Shown in pieces: positions 18,586 through 26,182 of a stretch of DNA of 64,000 nt. Positions within the stretch are counted from its first letter, which is position 1. Each line of letters begins with the position of its first letter. Both the position numbers and the translations under genes were made by a program. The notes beneath the pieces were generated by a model that was given only the letters and a program-made list of their open reading frames with translations, was not told the origin of the DNA and did no database searches. The stretch is taken from the NCBI GenBank assembly GCA_903857495.1, contig CAIOFF010000042.1, positions 1 to 64,000 on the forward strand, read 5' to 3'. This DNA is from an uncultured Holophagaceae bacterium. Lineage in GTDB: Bacteria > Acidobacteriota > Holophagae > Holophagales > Holophagaceae.

Positions 18586-19989
18586 ATGCGCGCCTTCGCC
18601 CTGCCCCTCCTGGCGCTGCTGCTGGCCACCGGCTGCGCGCTCGGTCCCAACTACCAGCGGCCGCGCCTCTCGATCCTGGAGGGCTACCGCGGCCAGACCA
18701 AGGCCGAGGCGGCCTCCCTGGCAGACCAGCCCTGGTGGGAGGTCTTCGGCGACCAGACGCTGAAGGCCCTGATTGCTCAGAGCCTGGAGAACAACTACGA
18801 CGTCCGCACCGCCGTCTGGCGGGTGGAGGAATACCGGGCCCGGGCCGGCATCGACGAGTCCGCCTGGCTGCCCGCCGTGACACCCGGGGTCCAGTGGCAG
18901 CGGGGCCGGCAGTCTGACTTCGCGCCCAACGGCGGCAAGACCGGCGCCATCTGGGATGTGCGCGCCTCGCTGTCCTGGGAGCTCGACCTCTGGGGCCGCG
19001 TCCGGCGCCTGAACGAGGCCTCCCGGGCTCAGTATCTGGGTGCCCAGGAGCAGCGCCGCGGGGTCTACCTCTCCGCCGTGGCCCAGGTGGCCCAGGCCTA
19101 CTTCGAGCTGCGGGAGCTGGATGCCCGGCTGGCGATCGCCAAGGCCACCACCGCCGCCTTCCAGGAGACCCGCGACCTCTTCAACCGCCGGCTTTCGGGC
19201 GGCGCCGCCTCGGCCCTGGAGACCGCCCGGGCCGAAGCCGCCCTGGCCTCGGCCTCGGCCACCATCCCGAACCTCGAGCGCCAGATCCAGGCCCAGGAGA
19301 ACCTCCTCTCCTTCCTGGTGGGCCGCAACCCCAGCCCCATCCCCCGGGGCGCCGCCCTCACGGACCAGCCCCTGCCGCCCGCCATTCCCGGCGGTCTGCC
19401 TTCGGCGCTCCTGGAGCGTCGCCCCGACCTCAAGACTGCCGAGCAGGACCTGGTCGCGGCCAACGCGGGCATCGGCCTGGCCCAGGCCAGCTACTTCCCG
19501 ACCCTCAGCCTCACGGGCCTCTTCGGCGGGCTCGCGCCCCAGGTGGTGGATCTGTTCGGTCCCGGCAAGGCCTGGGCCATCGCGCCTTCGCTGTCAGGGC
19601 CCACGCTGCAGGGCCTGCGCCTGAAGCACCAGAAGGAGGTCCGCGTCGCCCAGTGGGAGCAGGCCAAGACCCGCTACGAGGCCACGGTCACCAGTGCCTT
19701 CGGCGAGGTCTCCACGGCCCTCACCGCCTACGCGAAGCTGGCGGAGGTCGAGCAGCGGCAGGCCAAGGCCGTGACGGCCAACAAGGAGTCCGTGCGTCTG
19801 GCGACCCTGCGCTACACCGCGGGCCTGTCCAGCTACCTGGAAGTCCTGGACGCCCAGCAGCAGCTGTTTCCCGCGGAGAACGCCCTCTCCCAGGCCCGAC
19901 TCTCCCGGCTGCTGACCATGGTGCAGCTCTACAAGGCCCTCGGCGGCGGCTGGCGGCTGCAGGATGACTTCCGGTCCGCCAGGCCTTAG
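18586..19989 (+). CDS. Outer-membrane efflux channel, NodT/OprM type lipoprotein
   Basis: A 467-residue TolC-family protein. The lipobox LLATGCALGPNYQRP (cysteine near residue 18) is the standard NodT-family start. Internal duplicate helical repeats with RPDLKTAEQDL follow. It forms the outer-membrane exit duct of the pump. Its ATG directly follows the TAG of the pump gene, showing translational coupling. No regulator gene flanks the operon. Confidence 0.93.
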   Translation: MRAFALPLLALLLATGCALGPNYQRPRLSILEGYRGQTKAEAASLADQPWWEVFGDQTLKALIAQSLENNYDVRTAVWRVEEYRARAGIDESAWLPAVTPGVQWQRGRQSDFAPNGGKTGAIWDVRASLSWELDLWGRVRRLNEASRAQYLGAQEQRRGVYLSAVAQVAQAYFELRELDARLAIAKATTAAFQETRDLFNRRLSGGAASALETARAEAALASASATIPNLERQIQAQENLLSFLVGRNPSPIPRGAALTDQPLPPAIPGGLPSALLERRPDLKTAEQDLVAANAGIGLAQASYFPTLSLTGLFGGLAPQVVDLFGPGKAWAIAPSLSGPTLQGLRLKHQKEVRVAQWEQAKTRYEATVTSAFGEVSTALTAYAKLAEVEQRQAKAVTANKESVRLATLRYTAGLSSYLEVLDAQQQLFPAENALSQARLSRLLTMVQLYKALGGGWRLQDDFRSARP

Positions 19990-20512
19990 GTGCTAGCGGC
20001 ACCTGAGGCTTGGCGGCTAGTACGCGGAGGACTGCGGAGGCGCGGAGGAAAGCGGAGAACATCGCGAGCAGGTGCTTCCTCCACGACTCCTCCCGCCTAC
20101 GCGCACAGAGTCTTTCCTGCCTCTCGACCAGACTCCGCAGGAAAGGATCTCCACGAAGTTCACCAAGACGCCCTGCGGGCGCAGGAAGCTCACGAAGGCG
20201 CCCCGGCCCACCCCGGGCATCCCTAAGGGGGCGGCGGCTGGCTGCGGCCCCAAAAAGCCGTTCCAGCCGCCGCCCCCTTGGCCGGTCGCACGCGACCGGG
20301 GGCCGCAGGCCCGGATGCCCTGTCGGCGCGATGACTGCTCCTTCGGGCCCCTTTAGGCAAGTTCTTCGTGTCCTTCGTGGAGATCCTTGAAGGCCCAAAT
20401 TGGCGGCACAGGGCCGATATGCAGGAAACCTTTTGATCTTGAAGGAAGGATGCGGAGCCTGGCCGCTGACCAAGTGGCCCTATGCTGGAGAGGCCCTGTT
20501 TCTGGTGGTCCG
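19990..20512. repeat. Gene-free gap with a nested inverted-repeat element
   Basis: There is no credible gene in this 523-base gap. A 16-bp perfect inverted repeat (AAGGATCTCCACGAAG) lies at 20143-20158 and 20373-20388. Inside it, 20225-20241 and 20263-20279 form a 17-bp GC-rich hairpin, CCGGTCGC/GCGACCGG forms another near 20283, and GGGCATCC/GGATGCCC pair across the hairpin. This gives a branched fold of about 245 bases. Bases 20030-20070 hold a purine-rich CGGAGGACTGCGGAGG phrase. Confidence 0.65.
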
Positions 20513-21361
20513 ATGGCTGAGCTTGGAATCCTGAATGCCCTGTCGATCCTGCGTCTGACGCCGGCAGGGGCCCTGCTGGACGGGGGCGCCACCGGCGAGA
20601 TCCTGCTGCCCATGGCCCAGGTGCCCAAGGGCTGCGTGGCCGGCCAGGTACTCAACGTCTTCGTCGCCAAGGATGGCGAGGGCCAGGTCGTCGCCGCCAC
20701 CCGCCAGCCTCTCTGCCAGCGCGGCCAGATCGCCTGCCTGAAGGTGGTGGCCGTGAACAAGTCCGGCGCCTTCCTGGGTTGGGGCATGCCCAAGGACCTG
20801 CTGCTGCCCTGGAAGGAAGTGAAGCACGAGCAGCGACACCGGCTCAAAGAGGGCCAGAAGGTGCTGGTGGCGGTCGTGCTGGATGACCAGGGCCGCCTGG
20901 CTGCCTCGGCGCGTCTGGATGACTTCCTCGGCGACGAGGCCGAGGACTACCGGGAGGGGGACAAGGTCTCGGTGATGGTCGCGGAGTTCACGGAGATCGG
21001 CGTGCGCGTGGTGGTCAACCACCGCCACTGGGGCATGGTGCACAACAGTGATGTCTTCAGCGAGCTGACCCGGGGCGAGGTCCGCGACGGCTGGATCAAG
21101 GCGCTGCGGGCCGACCACAAGCTGAACGTCGCCCTCACGGCGCCGGGCTACGCCAAGATCGACAGCATCGCCCAGGGCGTCCTGGACGTGCTGAAGCGCC
21201 ACGGCGGGTTCCTGCCCCTCACGGACAAGAGCCAGCCCGAAGCCATCTACGAGTCCCTGGGCATCAGCAAGAAGGTGTTCAAGCAGACCATCGGCTCGCT
21301 CTACAAGAGCCGGCGCATCGCCATCGAGCCGGAGGGCATCCGGCTCATCGCCGCGCCCTAG
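20513..21361 (+). CDS. cvfB: CvfB-like protein with S1-type RNA-binding domains
   Basis: A 282-residue protein. The N terminus LNALSILRLTPAGALLDGG followed by GEILLP matches the first S1-like domain of CvfB/YitL. Further OB-type domains are at about 55-115 and 145-210, and the C-terminal winged-helix region has ISKKVFKQTIGSLYKSRRI. Members bind RNA and affect virulence-gene expression in Firmicutes; the role here is unknown. The ATG at 20513 was chosen by alignment to the family start; no strong ribosome site is seen. The radical SAM gene follows after seven bases. Confidence 0.82.
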   Translation: MAELGILNALSILRLTPAGALLDGGATGEILLPMAQVPKGCVAGQVLNVFVAKDGEGQVVAATRQPLCQRGQIACLKVVAVNKSGAFLGWGMPKDLLLPWKEVKHEQRHRLKEGQKVLVAVVLDDQGRLAASARLDDFLGDEAEDYREGDKVSVMVAEFTEIGVRVVVNHRHWGMVHNSDVFSELTRGEVRDGWIKALRADHKLNVALTAPGYAKIDSIAQGVLDVLKRHGGFLPLTDKSQPEAIYESLGISKKVFKQTIGSLYKSRRIAIEPEGIRLIAAP

Positions 21362-21368
21362 GCCCCGG

Positions 21369-22241
21369 ATGCGCTACGCCGAGCCCCTCTTCCGGCCGCC
21401 CAGCGAGGCCGAGTCCTTCATCCTCCAGGCCACGCTGGGGTGCTCGTGGAACGCCTGCACCTACTGCGCCATGTATCGCTCGAAGACTTTCCAGGTGCGG
21501 CCGCTGGAGGAGGTCCTCGCAGACATCGACGAGGCCGGAGCCCGCTTCGCGGCCGAGGTGCGGCACGTCTTCGTGGCGGACGGCGACCCGCTGGCCATGG
21601 ACCTCGACCACTGGGAGCCCATCCTCCGCGCGCTCGCCGCAGCCTTCCCCCGGCTCCGGCGCGTCAGCACCTACGCCACCGCGCGCAACCTCCTCGAGAA
21701 GTCCCCGGAGCAGCTGCGCCGCCTCCGGGAGCTGGGCCTCGCACTGCTCTACATCGGCCCCGAGTCCGGGGACGACGAGACCCTGCAGCGCCTGGCCAAG
21801 GGCGCCAGCGCCGCCGAGCACGCGGAGGCCGCCCGCCGGGCCCGGGCCGCGGGCATGGAGCAGTCGCTGATCTTCCTGCTGGGCGCCGGGGGCCGCGAGC
21901 GCAGCGAGGCCCATGCCCGGGCCTCCGGGCGCCTGGCCACAGCCATGGACCCCCGGTTCCTCTCGACGCTGACCCTCACCGTGGTGCCGGGCACGCCCCT
22001 GGCCCGGCTGGCCGAGCAGGGCCGCTTCGAGCTGCCGGAAGTTCAGGGCCTGCTGATGGAGCTGCGCTGGTTCATCGAGGAAGCCCACCCCACCACTGCC
22101 ATCTTCCGCTCCAACCACGCCTCCAACTACCTGTCCATCGGGGGCCGCCTGCCCCGGGACCGGGAGGCGATCCTCGCCGCCATCGACGCGGCCCTCGCCG
22201 GCCAAGTGCCGCTCCGGCCCGAGTGGAGCCGGGGCCTCTAG
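21369..22241 (+). CDS. Radical SAM protein with CX4CX2C cluster motif
   Basis: A 290-residue radical SAM enzyme. The cluster motif is CSWNACTYC near residue 24, a CX4CX2C spacing instead of the usual CX3CX2C; this spacing is seen in one COG1032-like subfamily. VADGDPLAMD and LYIGPESGDDETL are the SAM and glycine-rich elements. No B12 or TRAM domain is present. The substrate is unknown. It starts seven bases after cvfB and is probably cotranscribed. Confidence 0.82.
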   Translation: MRYAEPLFRPPSEAESFILQATLGCSWNACTYCAMYRSKTFQVRPLEEVLADIDEAGARFAAEVRHVFVADGDPLAMDLDHWEPILRALAAAFPRLRRVSTYATARNLLEKSPEQLRRLRELGLALLYIGPESGDDETLQRLAKGASAAEHAEAARRARAAGMEQSLIFLLGAGGRERSEAHARASGRLATAMDPRFLSTLTLTVVPGTPLARLAEQGRFELPEVQGLLMELRWFIEEAHPTTAIFRSNHASNYLSIGGRLPRDREAILAAIDAALAGQVPLRPEWSRGL

Positions 22242-22388
22242 TCGACAAGAATCAGAGGCCGCCGACGAAGGCATCCTTACAGATCGTAAGAAACGGAGAG
22301 AAAGAACAGGCCACTGCCAAGTCGGTCATCTACATTGAAGCCGTTCGTGCTGTCAGTGCCTGCCCTCCCGCCCGCCCAAGGAGACTTC

Positions 22389-22796
22389 ATGAATCGCTCC
22401 GCCTTGCTCCTCTCCTTCGTTTCCGCCCTCAGCCTGACCGCCGCCGGCAAGCAGCCCGCGGCGCCCTACACCTTCCCCACCTCTGGCGAGAAGGTCTACC
22501 AGGCCTATTGCGCCAGCTGCCACGGGGCCAAGGGCCTCGGGGACGGCCCCGTGGCGTCCTCCCTCAAGGCCCCCCTGCCTGACCTGACGACGCTGACCCG
22601 GCGCAATCAGGGCAAGTACCCGGACGCGCGGGTCGCAGAGAACATCCAGGGCGAGGCCATGAGCCATGCCCACGGCACCGCGGACATGCCGGTCTGGGGC
22701 CCCGTTTTCCGCACCCTCGACAGCCGCAGCGAAGGCGCCACCAAGATCCGCGTCTACAACCTGGTCAAGCACATCGAGACGCTCCAGGCGAAGTAG
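22389..22796 (+). CDS. Single-heme exported cytochrome c
   Basis: A 135-residue protein with signal sequence MNRSALLLSFVSALSLTAAG. One heme motif CASCH lies near residue 42, in YCASCHGAKGLGDGPVA, and the sixth ligand is probably Met in DMPVWGPVF. It is a class I cytochrome carrying electrons in the periplasm. AAGGAG is placed eight bases before the start. Its partner is not in the immediate vicinity. Confidence 0.9.
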   Translation: MNRSALLLSFVSALSLTAAGKQPAAPYTFPTSGEKVYQAYCASCHGAKGLGDGPVASSLKAPLPDLTTLTRRNQGKYPDARVAENIQGEAMSHAHGTADMPVWGPVFRTLDSRSEGATKIRVYNLVKHIETLQAK

Positions 22797-22840
22797 GCCC
22801 GGGCACCCGCGCCGCCCCTTGGGCAAAACCCACCCCGAGG

Positions 22841-22861
22841 TAGCCATTCATTGGCTATAGT
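22841..22861 (+). promoter_or_regulatory. Palindrome overlapping a -10 element before the M16 operon
   Basis: TAGCCA-TTCAT-TGGCTA is a six-base inverted repeat at 22841-22857, overlapping TATAGT (22856-22861), a good -10 hexamer about 43 bases before the start. No clear -35 is seen. This arrangement would suit a repressor site, but it could be chance. Confidence 0.3.
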
Positions 22862-22903
22862 GGTTCCCCGGGGGCCCGCAAGCCACGCCCCGCTGGAGGA
22901 CCC

Positions 22904-24526
22904 ATGCGCACCCCCCTCGCCTGCCGCACTTGGCTGGCAGTCTCTCTGGCCGCAGCGCCCCTGACGGCCCAGACCCTGCCCATCGTGGAGAAGACCCTCT
23001 CGAACGGCATGCGCCTGGTGATGGTGGAACGCCACGACCAGCCAACCATCTCCCTGGGCTGGATGGCCCGGGTAGGCAGCGCCGATGAGCGCCCGGGCAT
23101 GACCGGCATCGCGCACTTGTTCGAGCACATGATGTTCAAGGGCACCCGCACCATCGGCACCCGGGATGCGAAGCGGGACGGCGAGCTGAACGACCTGCAG
23201 GACCAGATCCAGGTCGGCATCCGCGAGGAGATGGCCATCCTGCGCGAGCGGCAGCGCCGGGGCGAGATCACGAACATGATGGACCCCAAGGCCCGGACGC
23301 CCAGGCTCCAGGAGCTGATCAAGGCCTTCGACCGCCTGGTGGAGGAGCAGCGGGGCCTGGTCGTCAAGGATGAGATGGACAAGATCTACTCCCAGGCCGG
23401 CGGCACTGGCCTCAACGCGAGCACCAGCCAGGACCGCACCTTCTACATCACCAGCCTGCCCTCCAACAAGCTGGAGCTCTGGATGTGGCTGGAGTCCGAC
23501 CGCCTGGCCAACCCCGTGTTCCGGGAGTTCTACAGCGAGCGGGACGTGATCCTCGAAGAGCGCCGCCAGACGCTGGAGAGCCGGCCCGGAGGCATCGTGG
23601 GCGAGGCCTTCAATGCCATGACCTGGGCCGCCAACACCTACCACTGGGAGGTCATCGGCTGGCCCAGCGACATCGCCCAGGTCACCCGCGAGCAGGCCAA
23701 CACCTTCTTCGCGACCTACTACGCCCCCAACAACATCACGGCGGTACTCGTGGGCGACTTCAGCCCGGCCCAGGCCGCGGCCCAGGCCGAGCGCTACTTC
23801 GGCCGCATTCTCGCCAACCCCAAGGGCGTGCCGGAGCTCATCACCCTCGAGCCCGCCCAGCCCGCAGAGCAGCGCATGCTGGCCGAGGTGGAGACCACCC
23901 CCTCGGTCCAGGTGGAGTTCAAGACCGTGTCCGCCGTGCACAAGGACGCGGCGGCCCTACAGGCCCTGGCGGGCATCCTGGGCGGCGCGCCCGCCTTCAT
24001 GAGCCGGCCCGGCGCGGGCGGCGGTCGCCCGCCCTCCGGCCGCCTGAACAAGGCCCTGGTGCTGGAGCAGAAGGTTGCCACCCAGGCGAGCGCCAGCTTC
24101 CGCGGCCAGAAGCTCGGCGGCACGTTCTCGCTGCGGGCCACCCCGGCACCGGGCAAGAGCCCCGCGGACCTGGAGCCCCTGCTCTACGCGGAGCTGGCCC
24201 GGGTGGCCAAGGACGGCGTCACCGAAGAAGAGCTGCAGCGGTACAAGAAGGCCACCCAGGTGGGCCTCGCCAGCCGCCTCGAGACCAACGCCGGCATCCG
24301 GGAGACCCTGGCCCAGTACCTGGCCGTGGGCACCGTGGCGGACTTCCAGGCCGCCCAGGACCGCACCCTGGCTGTCACCCGCGAGGAGGTGCAGCGGGTG
24401 GCCCGGACCTGCTTCCCTCGGGAGGGCCGCAACGTGCTGCTCACCACGCGCAAGGAAGCCAAGACCCCGGCGGACGACCCGCTCAAGCGGGGCCCTGAAC
24501 GCATGAAGAAGATGGAGGGCAAGTGA
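22904..24526 (+). CDS. M16-family zinc peptidase, catalytic member
   Basis: A 540-residue exported protein with a signal peptide ending near ...LTAQT. The inverted zinc motif HxxEH is HLFEH in GIAHLFEHMMFKGT, and the distal Glu is in the ERDVILEERRQ segment. Two M16 domains are present; the second lacks the motif, as usual. An insertion of about 90 residues with many charged residues sits just after the motif. It degrades peptides in the periplasm, likely together with the next gene product, whose ATG overlaps its stop. Confidence 0.9.
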   Translation: MRTPLACRTWLAVSLAAAPLTAQTLPIVEKTLSNGMRLVMVERHDQPTISLGWMARVGSADERPGMTGIAHLFEHMMFKGTRTIGTRDAKRDGELNDLQDQIQVGIREEMAILRERQRRGEITNMMDPKARTPRLQELIKAFDRLVEEQRGLVVKDEMDKIYSQAGGTGLNASTSQDRTFYITSLPSNKLELWMWLESDRLANPVFREFYSERDVILEERRQTLESRPGGIVGEAFNAMTWAANTYHWEVIGWPSDIAQVTREQANTFFATYYAPNNITAVLVGDFSPAQAAAQAERYFGRILANPKGVPELITLEPAQPAEQRMLAEVETTPSVQVEFKTVSAVHKDAAALQALAGILGGAPAFMSRPGAGGGRPPSGRLNKALVLEQKVATQASASFRGQKLGGTFSLRATPAPGKSPADLEPLLYAELARVAKDGVTEEELQRYKKATQVGLASRLETNAGIRETLAQYLAVGTVADFQAAQDRTLAVTREEVQRVARTCFPREGRNVLLTTRKEAKTPADDPLKRGPERMKKMEGK

Positions 24527-26004
24527 TGTTCAGCCGCACCGCCCTCATCCTCGCCCTGTGCGCCCCCTGCGCCTTCGCCCAGGCCATCCCCAGCCGCCCT
24601 GAGCAACTGACCTTCGCCCCCCTGGCCTTCCAGGTGCCCCGGGCCAAGGAGCACAAGGCCAAGCTGAAGAACGGCATTCCCGTCGTGCTCTCGGTCTCGG
24701 AGAAGGAGTCCTCCCCCCTGGTGCGCGTCACCGTCTCCTGGCGGGGCGGCGCCTACCTGGATCCCAAGGGCAAGGAGGGCCTGGCCCAGCTCTTCGGCGC
24801 GCAGCTCGCCCGCGGGGGCACCGCAAGCCTGGCCCCCGCGCAGCTCGACGACCGGCTGGAGACCCTGGCCGCCACCCTCAGCAGCGCCTGTGGCGAGACC
24901 ACCGGCAGCCTCTCCCTCCAGGTGCTGAACCGGGACCTGGACGCGGGCCTGAGCCTGCTGCTTCAGGTCTTCCAGGAGCCCGCCTTCAGCCAGGACCGGC
25001 TGGACCTGGCCAAGCGCCAGCAGCGGCAGGCCCTGAGCCGGCGCAATGATGCGGTGACCTCCATCGCCGCCTACCAGATGAGCTACCTGCTCTTCGGGGA
25101 CAGCCACTTCGCCAGTGCGGACACCACCGCCCCCAGCCTGGAGTCCATCACCCGCGCGGACCTGTTGGCCTTCCACGGGCGCCTCCTCCACCCGGCCAAT
25201 CTGGTGGTGACTGTGTCCGGTCAGGTCGACCGCAAGGGCATCCTCGACCAGCTGAACGGGGGCCTCGGCGCCCTGAAGGCCGGTGCCCAGGCCCAGGTGA
25301 GCGCGGCCGTCCCGGCGCCTGCCTTCACCCGGAAGCCCGGCATCTACGTCAGCGACAAGGACGCGCCCCAGGCCATGGTGCAGTGGGCCTTCCCGGGCCT
25401 GCGCCGCAGCGATCCCGACTGGCACGCCGCCCTGGTGATGAACCAGGTGCTGGGCGCCTCGGGCTTCACCAGCCGGCTCATGAAGAAGATCCGCTCGGAC
25501 GAGGGCCTCACCTACGGCGTCCGCACCGCCCTCGGCCCCGGCCCCCACTGGCAGGGCGACCTCACCGGCAGCATGCAGACCAAGAACCGCTCCGTGGCCT
25601 ATGCCCTGCGCCTGGCCATGGCGGAGATGCAGAAGCTCCGGGACGTGGCTGTTCCAGCGGAGGAGCTGCAGGTCATCAAGGACAACCTCGTCGAGGCCTT
25701 CCCCAGCCAGTGGGGCAGCCGGCAGGCCGTGGCCGGACGCCTGACCGAGGAGGTCCTCCTGGGCGCCCGCGAAGACTGGTGGGTGGACTTCCGCGAGAAG
25801 GTCCAGGCCATCACCCCCGCGGAGGTCCAGCGGCTCGCCAGGCAGTTGCTCGTGCCGGAGCGCCTCGTCATCCTGGCGGTGGGCAAGGCCTCGGAGATGG
25901 AACCCGGTGATCCGGACCATCCCGTTGGCCTGGGCGAAGTCGCCAAGCTGCCGCTGGTCCGGCTCCCTCTCCGGGACGCCCTGACCCTCAAGCCCTTGAA
26001 CTGA
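24526..26004 (+). CDS. M16-family peptidase, non-catalytic partner
   Basis: A 492-residue exported M16-like protein (signal MFSRTALILALCAPCAFAQ). In the place of HxxEH it reads LAQLFGAQL, so it lacks zinc ligands. The C-terminal domain retains SDEGLTYGVRTALG, the Arg/Tyr substrate-binding region that catalytic partners need. Two-gene M16A/M16B pairs work as heterodimers in many bacteria. The start overlaps the preceding stop (ATGA). It converges on the Feo operon with a 17-base overlap. Confidence 0.9.
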   Translation: MFSRTALILALCAPCAFAQAIPSRPEQLTFAPLAFQVPRAKEHKAKLKNGIPVVLSVSEKESSPLVRVTVSWRGGAYLDPKGKEGLAQLFGAQLARGGTASLAPAQLDDRLETLAATLSSACGETTGSLSLQVLNRDLDAGLSLLLQVFQEPAFSQDRLDLAKRQQRQALSRRNDAVTSIAAYQMSYLLFGDSHFASADTTAPSLESITRADLLAFHGRLLHPANLVVTVSGQVDRKGILDQLNGGLGALKAGAQAQVSAAVPAPAFTRKPGIYVSDKDAPQAMVQWAFPGLRRSDPDWHAALVMNQVLGASGFTSRLMKKIRSDEGLTYGVRTALGPGPHWQGDLTGSMQTKNRSVAYALRLAMAEMQKLRDVAVPAEELQVIKDNLVEAFPSQWGSRQAVAGRLTEEVLLGAREDWWVDFREKVQAITPAEVQRLARQLLVPERLVILAVGKASEMEPGDPDHPVGLGEVAKLPLVRLPLRDALTLKPLN

Positions 26005-26182
26005 TCCTAAGCCGCTTGCCCTCCCTGGGCGGCGCCGGAGCCTGAAGGGGACACCCGCTGCCGCAGGTGCCGCAGCCGGAGGCGCAGTCCTCCGCCGGGC
26101 GGAGCTCGCGGAGGAAGCCCCGGAGGAACCAGAGGGCGGCGGCGGCGGAGAGCGCCAGGGCGGCGATGGACTGGAAGCTCAT
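25988..26182 (-). CDS. FeoB-associated Cys-rich membrane protein
   Basis: A 64-residue protein with one membrane helix (SIAALALSAAAALWFLRGF, residues about 4-22) followed by CASGCGTCGSGC. Small Cys-rich single-span proteins of this kind are regular partners of FeoB, possibly in place of FeoC. The ATG overlaps the feoB stop (ATGA). The last 17 bases overlap the convergent M16 gene. Confidence 0.82.
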   Translation of the reverse strand: MSFQSIAALALSAAAALWFLRGFLRELRPAEDCASGCGTCGSGCPLQAPAPPREGKRLRISSRA

